Positions 35,901 to 46,906 are shown, numbered from the stretch's first letter. The stretch: DNA of 64,000 nt from Acanthococcus lagerstroemiae (GCA_031841125.1 CM063114.1:43669574-43733573), one strand, 5' to 3'. Notes: generated from the letters alone by a model not told the origin. Numbers and translations are program-made.

Positions 35901-38900
35901 CAGGGCGGTGCGCTTGCCAGCAAAGGCTTTGCCCTGGCTGCCATCCGTGAAGAGAAGAAAAATTCATTTACGCTTCCTCAGAACTCTTCATGTAAGGACG
36001 TGGAACATAAAGATTTTGTTCTGATGCTTTCCCCTCAGGTTTTCTCTGCAAATTGGCCATTTTATTGAAGAAAAAATCGTCTTCCAGACCTAAATTGGAC
36101 TTTGATTAAAATCCGATTGAATCTCCACCATTAACCTCCTCCCAAAGGTAGACAATCAGTGTATGACGTCATCAGGGCCATATTTAACATGCTCGCGCCT
36201 CTAGACATAATAAAAATTAGCGCCTCCTCCCAAAGGTAGGCTACCCCTGGCGAAATGAGCTGTTAAGGGGCAGGGTAGGCAACCCGCAGTGGGTGTTTTC
36301 TCCCGGGGGCCGTGGTGGTGGCGGCGGCCCTCCTTCACCATGAACCCCCTCCCAAAGGTAGGCTACCCCTGGAGAAGTGAGCAATTACGGGGCCTGGTAG
36401 AAAACCCTCAGTGTTTTTTTTTTTTCTCTCCCGGGGTATTAATTTTTGTTCCTACTTATCTTAAAAGTATTTGGGGGCACCGTGCAGCCACGCAGCCGCC
36501 GGCTATGATTTTGGGGAAATTCTCAGTGAACAGATCTAATGAGATGATGATGACTTCATAAGGACCTGAGATCTCAAGAGTCCAAGGTAGCTGGTCTGCC
36601 CTATTCATGAACACTATATCTGCCTTTATACATATCTTAAGTTAGACTTGTCGTTATAATATGCCTCTTTATGTCTTATTATGTCGGTTATGTCTTAGAA
36701 CTTGGAGATATTTTATGTTAGAACAGATTATGTCCTTGAAAATAGCTGGTCTGCCCCTGCAATTTTTCTGATTTTTAGGTAGGCAACCCGCAGTGCGTTT
36801 TTTTCTCCCTGAGGTGGCGGTGGTGGCGGATTTTACTTTTTTTGTATACAGAGATTTATTCGACCAAGTCCAGGTAGCTCCTTTAAAGGGGAAAAATCAA
36901 ATTTTATATTCAGTCTGGGTCGAATTAAAAATCTGGTTGAATTTACGAACTTAGCAAAATAAAAATCCCTATCTCGATACTTTGTTCTGTTTTCTAAGTT
37001 GGGTCAATTGTGCCTGGTTGAAGGGGTCAGATGGATTTTGGAGTTCAAATTGAGGGCAGATCAAAAATCTCTAATAGAATTTTTGAACTGAGTGACGAAA
37101 ACAAACAGGTAATCTGATACCGTGTTCAATTATTTTTGTATAGTCTAACTGGCTCCTCGCTAGAGAAAAATGTCAAGCTGGCCTCGTAGGAGAAAAAAAA
37201 AGTCAATTTAGGGCCCAAATCGGGTATGAATTGAATTAATTGCATTTTGGAACTCAGCGACTTGAAATACCCCTATTTCGATATTTTATGCTACATCAGA
37301 CCTGTAGCTAAAGCCAGGGCAAAACCTTTGCTGGCAAACGCACCGCCCTGGCTTGCATTTTCCAAAAAATTAAAATTAAAAAAAAAGACATTTTAGTGAA
37401 TGAAGTTTTGCTGTATCCTCATACCCTTGTAGAAATATCAAATGCTCTGACACACACAAGCAGTTAGCTATGGACCTGTGCTACATGTTTGGTTGCATGT
37501 TGCAGCCTCCCTTTGAGCGAACATTTTTTCAATCCAAGATATTCAATCGTATGCTTTTGAAGATGGTTGGTTTGTCTGATCTCGATCTGACTCCTTAATT
37601 TTTAAAAATGAGGGATTTTCATGTCACATTCTAGATTCTACATAAGCAGTATGAGGCTGTAGGTGACAACCAGTAAGGGCAAGAATGCGCAAACTCGGGG
37701 GGGGGGGGTACGTTTCGCATGCCAAGCAGGTTTGCTGTCTCCTCTGTGCTTCTGTACAGGGCGCATAGAGGGACGACTAAAAAGGTGAAAGACACAAAAC
37801 AATACTCACGAGTGGAGCGTTCAAAAATGTTTTGCATTTTTATGAATATTAGAAAAGAGGTACACTACTTCCATGTCCCATAACCAGGGTTGCAAAAAAA
37901 AAAGTTTTTGTTTTTTTTAGTTTAAAACTTTTTTTTGTTTTAAAACGTGTTTTTTTAGAATGTTCAATGTTGGTGTTTTAAACGTGTTTAAAACAGTTCT
38001 TTTCTTTCTGCAAAGAGTGTTTTAAACGTAAAATCGAACAATTCGCGTGGAATCTAAAGATGTCATCAGTCACAGGAAGTTTCCTGAGTTCAGAAGATCA
38101 CTGATTCAAAATAAGTCTAAATATCCAAATTGGAATGGAAGAATGAAGCCCGTCAATACACAAAAAAAGAGGTCCTCAGGTAAACGTGCAAAAAGTCTTT
38201 TTTTCGCAGGCGAACATTGCAACATTATTTGACAATAGTGTCTGTATAGGTGGAAAACTTTGCGGAAAACATTTTTTGGTTCGTAAAAAAGTTGCAGTTG
38301 TTGCAGTTTTATCTTCTTAGAAGACAAATAGTGCAATATTGGTGGGGGTGGAAATATTTCGCAAAAATGGTGGAAATTAGTCAAATATCTTGAACATGCT
38401 CTGAAAAAGCAGAGACCATGCCAAAATATACTACCTATTATACTTTTATACTTATAACCAAAATATGCCAAAATAATATGCTCGATCAAGTGTGGGTGTG
38501 GCTCTCTTCTTGAAATTCTATGAATCACAAACATAACATGGATATTCTCTATCTACTTCAACAGAAAAAAAAAAACATGCAAAAGCATATTTTTCGGAAT
38601 CCCTTCTTATCACTCCTGCTTTCTCCCTTTTTTTAAGCGAAAGAATCATTCAAGTTATAAGGTGATTGCTTTCTTCAAGCTTTCATTGTGTCTTTCAAGA
38701 GAACAAGGATTCTTCTCATTGTTTCAAGGGATAATGTCATATGTCAACAAGTTGACTGAGAAAGTAATTATAGTCTGGTCCAGTTAAGAAACATAATTTT
38801 TTCACGGCGCTGATAACATGTTCTCGAACTCGTCCTTCCCCTCCAACTTCAAAATACCCATATATCGATGTGTATTGCGGGTAGCCAGTTATGTTTCTTA

Positions 38901-39960
38901 ACTGGACCAGACTTCAAGTTTTAATTTTGTTCTAGGCAACCAACACTATACTGACAATTATAGATATTCTCTATATCAACATAAGCTGTATCCGCTATAA
39001 AAATTTGCAATAGTAATGAAAATTTGTGAAGAAATAGCATTTTTTGTCCAGAAAACGACTTGAAAAAAAAAAAGTTTAAAACTGTTTTAAACGTTTAAAT
39101 AGTGAAAATGTTTAAAACGTTTTATTCCAAAATTCTCGTGTTTAAAACATGTTTAAAACAATGATTAAAACAATTTTGTTTAAAACATCGCAACCCTGCC
39201 CATAGTCCCTATGGTTTAGAGCTTGCTTCTGTATTTAGAGGACAGCATTTTTATAAGAGGAAAGTGGAAAAGAATACTACTTTATCAATTAAGAACCCCC
39301 GCATCCCAAAAGCCGAAAGGTAAAGTTCGATGATGGTGGAGCGTAGGGCCGTGCACGCACGCCACAAGGGGCCCCAAAACACCGTACACCCATTCTGGAA
39401 TTACCACGATTAGGTCTGCGCCAGAATATAGGGGATGAGGTAAGAGGTCGCATATAAATTGAGATTATAAATAGATTGTCATCACCTTACTTGGTTCCTT
39501 CCTTACTTCTGGCCCTGTAATGTCACCTCTTTCATCCCTTTGATCTTCTTGTGAGTACAGCCACAAAGATTGCCGAATCAACCTCTTTCAAACATCGATA
39601 GGAGTTAATGCTGAAATCATCACATACCTTCCAGTCACAAATTTCTGTCAGTCGATTAGCAATTGTGCAGCCTGCTGATCCAGCTCCAACAATTATAAAA
39701 TCGTAGAGTACATCCTCTTCAGGAGTGTTGAACATCATCGGCTTAATGTTGAGCATCATCGGCTTAGCATTACAGTTGCACAAATCGTTTGTTTTTCCAA
39801 ATCCTTTACCTTTGTTTTCACCATCTCGATTATAGTTGAACAGGAACATGAGCAAGTTAACAAATAACAAAGACTCGGGTTTACAACCAGTGAGGTTGGC
39901 GTTTTGTGGATAGGAACATACTTCGAATTGATTCCTCGGCATGAACTGAGTTGACATCAT
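32950..39960 (-). CDS. GMC oxidoreductase, glucose-dehydrogenase-like (copy 1, intact)
   Basis: FAD-dependent glucose-methanol-choline oxidoreductase; the family oxidises alcohols or sugars, substrate unknown here. Exons: 39628-39960, 34661-34916, 34045-34592, 33784-33962, 33411-33676, 32950-33344; all phases agree, giving 658 residues. The start gives a hydrophobic stretch ([13 protein letters not shown], about residues 29-41) before [12 protein letters not shown], the FAD dinucleotide fold. Next come [15 protein letters not shown] (GMC signature 1) and [15 protein letters not shown] (signature 2). The catalytic His is in [10 protein letters not shown]. The second active-site position, usually Asn in NxN, is His here (RGNLHGPT). 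Intron 1 is 4.7 kb and full of repeats. A frameshifted sister copy with the same exon sizes lies at 47253-50072. Confidence 0.93.
35076..35245 (+). mobile_element. tRNA-derived SINE (in GMC copy 1 intron 1)
   Basis: A box TGGCCGAGTGG (35082-35092) and B box GGTTCGAGCTT (35126-35136) are spaced as in a Ser/Leu-like tRNA. No acceptor stem forms, and sequence unrelated to a tRNA follows (GAGAAGGGGGCTGAGACC, GGCGGTTTCCAGGGCTCAGG). This fits a SINE with a tRNA head; right end approximate. Confidence 0.7.
35545..35633. mobile_element. Short interspersed repeat R1, copy 3
   Basis: R1 body (GGCGATGCAGACATGCC, CTCCCCAGACACC) flanked by TTCGTAAGTTTA at 35533-35544 and TTCGTAAATTTA at 35634-35645. This is a 12-bp target duplication with one mismatch. 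It lacks the tandem tail seen in copy 1. Confidence 0.75.
35760..37490. mobile_element. Long-inverted-repeat element with GC-rich tandem core (in GMC copy 1 intron 1)
   Basis: Left arm about 35760-35942 and right arm about 37302-37490 are inverted copies over roughly 185 bases, starting ACATGTAG(T/C)ACAGGTCC. Inner ends of the arms are the GCCAGGGCGGTGCG / CGCACCGCCCTGGC block. Between the arms, CCTCCCAAAGGTAGGCTACC recurs at 36226 and 36350, and GGCAACCCGCAGTG recurs at 36278 and 36783. Short GGTGGCGG runs are also present. No transposase frame and no clear target duplication. It resembles a foldback element. Confidence 0.75.
38100..38605. mobile_element. hAT MITE, second copy, opposite orientation
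   Basis: Complement of this stretch matches the MITE at 24792-25250: GGGATTCCGAAAAATATGC at its right edge (about 38605), then GAATTTCAAGAAGAGAGCC and the AAAACTGCAACAACTGCAAC region. The left boundary is unclear because similarity fades. Confidence 0.65.
38772..38912. mobile_element. Small inverted-end element
   Basis: Ends AGTCTGGTCCAGTTAAGAAA at 38772 and its complement to 38912, about 25-base arms around a 90-base centre. No duplication longer than one or two bases found. Non-coding. Confidence 0.75.
39332..39405. mobile_element. Short interspersed repeat R1, copy 4
   Basis: GGTGGAGCGTAGGGCCGTGC followed by CCCCAAAACACCGTACACCC, matching the body of the other R1 copies. Target duplication not found. 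Confidence 0.6.
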
Positions 39961-40025
39961 AGCAGCGGTTTTGAAGAGTAGATTCAGTATTCAAGTTTTC
40001 TTAAATTAAGTTATGATGTAACACT

Positions 40026-40033
40026 TATTTATA
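40026..40033 (-). promoter_or_regulatory. TATA box of GMC copy 1
   Basis: TATAAATA on the minus strand, 66-73 bases upstream of the ATG at 39960. Just upstream is AAGGAAGGAAGTCATTCG (minus strand), which is conserved at the same place before copy 2. Confidence 0.6.
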
Positions 40034-40828
40034 CGAATGACTTCCTTCCTTGATAGAATGAACTCCGAAGCCAAAAAACCAAAGAATAGCTAAACGCATG
40101 CGCTACACCTATCAGATCGACCCATTAATTCATTTTGATTTTTGGTTGGATATTTGGATTCCATAGTGTATATAGATATCGAATAATTCTACAGTGAACA
40201 GAATAAATTATTCACTTAGCACTTACCTCGTGTCATGCAGAAATATAACTATTTTCGTTTACAACAGGTCGATATTCATCAGCTGAAGGGATGGGGGAAA
40301 ACTTCCATACTTGCATTACCATATTATTTATCATCTGGCATTTCTGAAGTCATTTGTGACAGTTCTGCGTGAATGAATGTCAAAATACGTATAGATACGA
40401 GTAAGTCTAACTTACATTACTTGCATATTCTTCCTGCAGATTATCAGGTACCTACTTATGTGAACATTTACTGATAACCAATAAGCTGTAGGCGCGATAG
40501 GATGTGGCGTAATGGACACCATACATTCTAGTACAGTAGAACCTCGATATAATAAAACGCAAGGGACCAGGGGGGAATTTCGTTGTATCGAGTTTTCGTT
40601 ACATTAAGGAATTCGCTATACAGAGTTTCTTTCAACAACAAAAAAACCGGTGTCCTTCTGAGTTTTTCAAAAAAAAAAAAAAAATCAGTCACATGACTTC
40701 GTTTCAACACACTGCCGCTGTATAAATAGCGTTATCTACCTGAAATAAAGCTGAAAACACGCTCTCGTCAATTTCGGACCTTGATGAGAAAGACCGTTCA
40801 ATTTGCAGCGAAGCCCTAACAGCACAAG

Positions 40829-40960
40829 TATGGCCTTATGCCCCATTTTTAGTCGTAGAAAGTCCGTAGTGAGTTTAGTACATACACTGCTAGTGAAACG
40901 TTCCGCCAGCAGTAAGACGCACTACGGACTTTCTACGATTAAAAATGGCGTATGGTCATA
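40829..40960. repeat. Hairpin, about 40-base arms
   Basis: TATGGCCTTATGCCCCATTT at 40829 and GTCGTAGAAAGTCCGTAGTG return inverted as CACTACGGACTTTCTACGAT at 40919 onward. The loop is about 45 bases. It directly abuts the F1 MITE at 40961. Confidence 0.8.
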
Positions 40961-41132
40961 CTAAAGCTCTGGATAGGAGAGTACGATCGTCCGCCATTTT
41001 GAATCCAACCGCGCCCGTCGATGCCGAATTGACTACGCGGTATGCTCAACACAGTCGGATTCGGCATCCACGGGCACGGTTGAAGTCAAAATGGCAGACG
41101 ATCTTATTTACTCGAAGTGTACAGAGCTCTAG
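40961..41132. mobile_element. Palindromic MITE, family F1, copy 3
   Basis: CGTCCGCCATTTTGAA and CGCGCCCGTCGATGCCGAAT pair with the inverted right half (CGGATTCGGCATCCACGGGC, CAAAATGGCAGACGA). Ends are CTAAAGCTCTG / AGAGCTCTAG. Core as in the copies at 17160 and 25540. Confidence 0.82.
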
Positions 41133-41407
41133 CCATATACTCGGATGTTTCCAGGTGCTTTAGCAGCACCAATCGTTATTGGACTTCCTCTTCTGCCTTC
41201 AAAGTCTCATCGTTCGTCGCTGTCAGAATCACCTTGTGACGCACACTCGAAAGGATTTCGACGTCGGTCAGAATGCCTCATACAGGAAGCTGGTCATCAA
41301 ATGACAAATTCCTAAAAATTAATTTCATATCGCTCATGTAGTTGATGTATCACACTGATATCCTTGTTGCTGTAGTCTTCATTGTCGTCAATTTCAGTAG
41401 TCAGGGG

Positions 41408-41722
41408 CAGAGCCGGTGCAAGGGGCTGTGGTGTCAACCCCCTAGTCATTTTTCATTCGGCAATTTTGGCAAAAATTTGGAAATTGATATTTATTTTACC
41501 CACCACCGATTTCACAATTTATCCAGCAAGTCGAAAGTTTTTTTTTGTTTTGTTTTGTGCATTGATACTTCGGCATTTTGTTTGAGAAGTTGCAAAGTTC
41601 GAAAAATCCAACAAGTCTAAAGCTTTTTTTTTTTTGCTTTGATACTTGGGAATTTTGAGTTGAATCAGTTGGGACTTTCACACTCCCCCCCCCCCCTAGG
41701 AAAACTCTTCGGCACGTCCTTG
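41408..41722. mobile_element. hAT-type MITE (family H), nested in the pogo-like element
   Basis: Flanked by GTCAGGGG at 41400-41407 and 41723-41730, a perfect 8-bp duplication. The right half (GTTTGAGAAGTTGCAAAGTTC, C-run, then GAAAACTCTTCGGCACGTCC) matches the ends of copies at 44452-44775 and 56849-57217. The left end CAGAGCCGGTGC is diverged from the family end. Confidence 0.8.
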
Positions 41723-42224
41723 GTCAGGGGACTGGTTTCTTCGGGTGCAGTAAAGGCACAGGCCTTAAAGTAGTTGGCTATAGTTGTTGCAGTAACATTT
41801 CTCCATAATATGATTCGTCGATCGTGTGAATGGCGTCGAGTACAGTAATACTTATTGTAGTCTCCCTATCTGCATCGCTATCAAAAAGAAAAATTTATTT
41901 TCATTATATCGAGGATTTTCGTTATACTGAGGATTTTTGAAGAGCCACAAAATTTTTCGCTTCACTGAGGATGTTGTTGAATCGAGGCTCGTTACGAGTA
42001 TATCGAGGTTCTACTACAATATTTTGCCCAGTAAATGAAGTCTGATTTTTTTTTTCAATCTACGCCGCATCTTCATTAAAATGAAAAAGTATGCAATATT
42101 AGGACAAACGTTTATGAATAAAATCTGAGAGGACAATGACCTTCAAATGTTTCATCAGAAGGGGAGGCAAAACTAAACTCTATTTTTTAATTTACGAATA
42201 ATTTACAGCTCTGGATTAGGTACG

Positions 42225-42930
42225 CCTACGCCTAATCCACTCAAGGTAGGGCATAAGCCTCCACTACTTTTATCCCACTAATCCTATTTTGGGCTGTTCT
42301 TTGTCCATTGTGGGCCAGTTGTTCTCCTACTTTCGTCTGTCCATCTGGTTGGGAGTCGTCCTTTTTTCCTTACGCAAACCTTCAGTGTCCAGACCGTCGC
42401 TGCTAAGTTCCATTTCTTTGACTTGTTTTAGAGGTTTGCGGAGTTCGGCTCTTGTGCCATATGCCCGGCGTACTTAATTTTTTGCTTTCTACATGCGTAC
42501 CCTCTATGTCTTGTACTTGGGTTTGTTCTCTAATTTTCGTTATGGGTATTTGGTCGTTTATTTTTATTCCTAGTAACTTCTTGAGCTTTGCATACTGCAT
42601 TTTTTTGATTTTCTGTATTTGACTTCTATAATGCTCGCTCACGTTTGGGCCCCGTACGTTAGAATAGGGTAGATACAGCTTTACAGTATTCCTATTTTTA
42701 GTTTGAACTTTGCTTTGCTAAATAGAATCTGTTCGTGGATTCAGAATGCCCTCCAATCCTGCGCTGTCCTTATGCTTTGGTTTCCTTTTCGGCTCGGGTT
42801 TGTAATGAAACAAATTGTCCAAGATTATTGTACTCGCTTACTTCTTCGATTCGATTATTCTCAATGTATAGTTCTTGTGTATCTTGTTCCCTGTTGTACA
42901 TTCTTTTAGTTTTTGCTATGTTCATGTGTA
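42225..42930 (-). pseudogene. LINE reverse transcriptase C-terminal region (RTE/endonuclease-RT type)
   Basis: Read leftwards in correct order: IEEVSEYNNLGQFVSLQTR near 42840 (an IEEV-EY-YLGQLVS motif); IYPILTYGAQT near 42660; KKLLGIKINDQIPITKIR (42530-42590); then GRLPTRWTDE near 42350. These are the standard landmarks downstream of the RT domain. Several frameshifts; no active site retained in this segment. Confidence 0.8.
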
Positions 42931-42974
42931 GCCCCCCCCCCTTTCACTTCTTTCTTTTATTTGATTGGCCATAT

Positions 42975-43345
42975 CTTGTAGGTACTGACAGAAAAGTACA
43001 AATCCTACACATAGAAAACAACACAAGAAAAAGAAAATTAAAAGAACATCTAGAAATAAAATAAAGGCAAAAATGAAACAAAACAACCTAATAAACACAA
43101 CTAACTTCCAAAGTGAGAACTTATTCCAACTAATAACTACATAACACCCACGGATTGGACAGACTGCACAATCATACAGACAACTAATAGGAACACACAA
43201 CTAAACAGGTTCACCATACGGTACTACTCTCGACTATGACTACAGGACCACAAGAGACAAGTCTCATTTAGGGTACTCTACTGATGATGGCATAACAGCC
43301 GAAAACGCTCTAGACTGCAGAAGAAGAAAAAGTGAATTGGCACAC
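42975..43345 (+). mobile_element. Penelope-like element 3' end, second copy
   Basis: Complement of 14866-15210: it shares AAATCCTACACATAGAAAAC, AACAACACAAGAAAAAG and the terminal CACCCTAC. It keeps only the end of the endonuclease region and the tail. A hammerhead-like motif lies at 43270-43320. Confidence 0.8.
43270..43320 (+). ncRNA. Hammerhead-ribozyme-like motif, best-preserved copy
   Basis: CTGATGA (43281-43287), a short GGC...GCC stem (43289-43300), then GAAA (43301-43304). These are the two invariant boxes of a hammerhead in the right order and spacing. Flanks GGGTACTCTA and ACGCTCTAGA are conserved with the copy at 14874. The first base pair of the central stem would be U against C, and a cleavage site with full stems I and III was not demonstrated by eye. 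Confidence 0.5.
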
Positions 43346-43637
43346 CCTACAAATGGAATACTTCTTCCAAGTTTTTTCCGATTGAGACTATGTCGTCAGT
43401 GAATCTAAGGTTATTCAGATATCTTCCGTGTATCCAAACTCTCTCCATACTCGTATTGATTACTAAGGGCACACGAAGCGATTTTGATGATAGTCGAAAA
43501 ATTGCTTCAGTGAGTACATTAACGATGCTATTAAGAAAGTATGAATGAAATGAAAAAAAGAATTTTGTTGTATACTATGCTTATGTGTACCAAGTGCCTG
43601 TATAGTTTCAGTTTCAATATTTTCAAATTCTTAGGTA

Positions 43638-45253
43638 AGGTACCGAAGGGTAATATGGCCACCCTAAGCACGAATCTTTCTGTAGCGCTCTTTTTTTTCC
43701 CCCTTCAAGAAGTTAAGCCTGGAATGTGTAGCAGAGTCTATCTACTTTCAAAATATCTGCTTGATTGTGTGTGAAACTAAATTCTCCGTCATCTATGGCC
43801 GAGACAAAAAAAAAAACAATGGCTGGGTGGCCAAATTAAAAGAATTTTCGGGAAATATGGCCATACTTTTCCTCATTGTTTAGCATTGAAAAATTGCAAA
43901 AAGCAATAAATCAACTTCATTTCTCTTCGATATTTAACTTATTTGGTGCGTTCTGTACATGCTGATGAGAAACAAAGGATTCAAATTTTACAAAGTTGCT
44001 GTCTTTGTTATTAAAGAGCAAAGAAATTTCAAAATTTCTGTCATAGTCTGATTTGTACACGAGAAATAAAAAAGTCCAATATTTCTTTGCGACTTACAGG
44101 CAGTGAAGATGAAAAATGTTTTGAGTAAGTTGAGTTAGACCCGCACCCTGAAGAGCAAAGAAAATTTGAATCCCGCGACGTAATTGTAATTGACTTACTT
44201 AGGTACTTATGAAAAAGTTTACAACAAGAATTGACTGCTTATAACTTTTCTTAAACTTTGAAAACAATTTCTCTTGAAAAATAAACAAGTATAGACATAA
44301 GTTGGTTTTTTTTTTAAATCCTTGAAAATTGAAAAACAAATCATAATTCCTCTTACATTTACTTCTGATCGTTTTAAATTTTATAAAATAGAAGAAGTAG
44401 AAAATGACGTCAAACGTTGTTGTACCTAAACTTCTAAAACTATGAAAACAGCAGGAACATACCGAAGAATTTTTCCTGTAGCGAGGGGTAGGGGGGGGGG
44501 GTGAAAGTATCAACTGAACTCAAAATTCCTAATATAATATCAAAGTAAAAGAAAATTTGACTTGTTGGATTTTCCCAACTTCTTAACTCAAAATTCCCAG
44601 TTGTTGGATTTTCCCAACTTCTCAACTCAAAATTTCCAAGTGTCAAAGAAAAAAAAAAAAGAAAAAAAAAGAGCTTTTAGCCTCGTTGGATTTTCCCAAC
44701 TTCGGCTGATTGAGATGGTAAATTTTCCCTACTGCTGAGTAAAAATTTCCTCCCCTCACTATCGGTACGTCCCTGGAAAACAGCTTTGGTACCTAACTTA
44801 AGAAATTAACTCACCACATTTTCTCCAATTTTTCGAACGATTAAAATACAATCAACCACGTGGCCATATTAAACAAAAAGACAGGTTTCAGACTTTTTTT
44901 TTACTAAATTTCATTTTTCTCGTCGAATATATGAACGAGTAACCTGTGATGGAGCACAGAATCGGAAAGCTCATAAAATTACCCTCTACACGACATAAAA
45001 GTTTTTATAGTTGCGCTAATATGATGCGGGGTTCCGGCACTTTGAAGTAGTCACTTTTCTTAACTTCACCAAAACTCTTATCACAATGTTTGGAAAAAAG
45101 TTTTATAAAACAGTGAAAAACAGTCGAATCAGGTTCGAATCTTTCGTCATGTAGATAGCGCTACAATCGCTGCCTAATAGTGTAGCCAGATTTCAAAAAT
45201 CCCATAGACGGTGCTGATACTTGACAGGGTGGCCATATTACCCTTCGGTACCT
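43638..45253. mobile_element. TA-targeted DNA element, 1.6 kb, non-autonomous
   Basis: Inverted ends AGGTACCGAAGGGTAATATG at 43638 and its complement up to 45253, about 28 bases, each flanked by TA (43636-43637 and 45254-45255). No transposase frame. A hAT MITE sits inside (44452-44775). The flanking sequence, with the element removed, resembles 54030-54165, which looks like an empty site. Confidence 0.85.
44452..44775. mobile_element. hAT-type MITE (family H), nested
   Basis: Perfect duplication GAAAACAG at 44444-44451 and 44776-44783. Ends CAGGAACATACCGAAGAA at 44452 and complement of CAGGGACGTACCGATAG at the right. It contains repeated TTGTTGGATTTTCCCAACTT units and a G run, as in the other H copies. 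Confidence 0.92.
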
Positions 45254-45290
45254 TATCTGATGGTGTACTTTATAACACAAAACAACATTT

Positions 45291-45539
45291 GGACGCTTTT
45301 AAGCAAAAATGGACCTAGCGACATTTGTTGACAAAATGAATTATTAGTATCGTTGGAAAGAGCATGAAAAGTAAAATTCTTTAAAAGATGGTTCCCGATA
45401 CAAAAATCTGTATCCACGTTGGAAAAAGTTTATCAGTTAGCTCTATGTCCGTAAACCGGCATTATTCATTGGCTTTTAATATTACGTTTTCTCAAAAAAC
45501 AGATTTTGTCGCTCGGTCAGTTTTTGCTTAACAGCGTTC
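45291..45539. mobile_element. MITE of the GGACGCTGTT family, copy 3
   Basis: Ends GGACGCTTTTAAGCAAAAAT at 45291 and inverted TTTTTGCTTAACAGCGTTC to 45539. The internal TTAGTATCGTTGGAAAGAGC and CGTAAACCGGCATTATTCAT are shared with copy 2. Confidence 0.85.
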
Positions 45540-45561
45540 ATTTTAAAACATGAAATATGTA

Positions 45562-45801
45562 CAGTCAACTGGGGTAATATCGGGCCCGGTAGTAATATCG
45601 GTCACTCTCATGGCGTGTTTAGTGTTTACTGAAAATGATAATGGCGTTCCTACAACAAGTCATGACTCATGAGTAGCCGATATTACCGCCAGTGTTCGAT
45701 ATTATCCCGGTTTATTTTACTGATAACGATATTAGCGCTCCTATATCAAGTTATGAGTGGCTGATATTACCCCCAGTGTCCGATATTACCTCAGTTGACA
45801 G
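45562..45801. mobile_element. TA-targeted palindromic MITE, CTGTCAACTGGGG family, copy 1
   Basis: Ends CAGTCAACTGGGGTAATATC at 45562 and the complement CCTCAGTTGACAG to 45801, with TA on both sides. Inside, GGTAATATCGG-type words and CTCATGA recur in both orientations. Second copy at 63570-63780. Confidence 0.85.
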
Positions 45802-45803
45802 TA

Positions 45804-46906
45804 TGACATATGTAGAGGACACAGGTATAGCAAACAAAGTAGATATATACTAACACGAAACGAATGAATATTGCTCAGTTGCATGTCTGCATACCAATAT
45901 TCTATATTAAATGCAAAAATTCTAACTAATAATATTTTAAATAAACGAATACTGAAGTATTGTATTTCGCATGGATTCTTCACAGTTTCCCCTATCCTTA
46001 TACAGGCTCAATCAGGGTAATTCAAAGTTAGGGGGTGCGGTGTCCCGGGGCCAATTTGGCGTGTGTGCACCGCCATATGCTCCACCATCATCGATGGATT
46101 CTTCACACACCTCGCTACATTACATGAGGAATAATTATGAGAGCTCACAAAACGAGCATTTTGCCAGTATGAATCGTATCTACATATCTATCTATAGTAA
46201 ATTATTCATTATATTCGCGGGTATTATTCTTGTAAATAAACGTATTCACAGAGCGAGTAACAACTGATATAGGTATGTTCTTACTTGATAAGCTGTTTAA
46301 ATTATTAACGTATTGAATGAAAACTATATACATGGAAAACATTGTTCAACTTCCCCGACTTCCTTCTAACAATTTGCTTATTCAAATATAATATAAGAAG
46401 TTATCGAAGAATCACAGAACCATTCTACAGTATGGGACATGTATTGTTAAACCTTGACACCATCCTTCTAACTATTTCTTAATTAAAATATAAAATAAGA
46501 GGTTTATTGAAAAATCACAGAAATTTATACTTTGAAATATGAAATAAATAAATTACTGAAAATCGAGGAATCACTTTGAAATGTACCTTTATTATGTATA
46601 CAAATATAGTGTATTAAACAATGGATTATGAAAAAGAATGAAAGTAAAAGCACTCTAACACACTAGTTCTTTACTAGTATATACTACGAACAGTACATAC
46701 ATAGCATGTACACTGAACACACAAAAACATCTAATAATGCAATTAGCTCAATTTAAACAACATAAGTAAGGAATTATGAATTTTTGGATTTTAAGAGAAC
46801 AAAAATAACAATAAAAAATGAATTCAGTAGGGTATTTGCAAGACAAAGGCATTAAAAAGTAAGAAAATTCTAGAACTAGCCGGGAAAATTGAAAAGATGA
46901 ACATTT
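45804..46906. other. Intergenic, nothing recognised
   Basis: AT-rich. A possible short direct repeat (CTTATTC/TTAA-AAATATAA(T/A)ATAAGA) occurs near 46377 and 46480. No gene supported. Confidence 0.45.

Larger units (their letters stand above)
40534..42016. mobile_element. Pogo/Tigger-like DNA transposon remnant
   Basis: Inverted ends CAGTAGAACCTCGATATA at 40534 and its complement to 42016 (last base changed). Inner repeats TTCGTTATA/TATAACG-like words recur (40610, 41920). TA precedes the left end; the right flank has mutated to CA. On the minus strand a fragment reads LTDVEILSSVRHKV (near 41250), resembling the acidic C-terminus of pogo-type transposases. It is interrupted by a hairpin, an F1 MITE and a hAT MITE. 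Confidence 0.72.
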
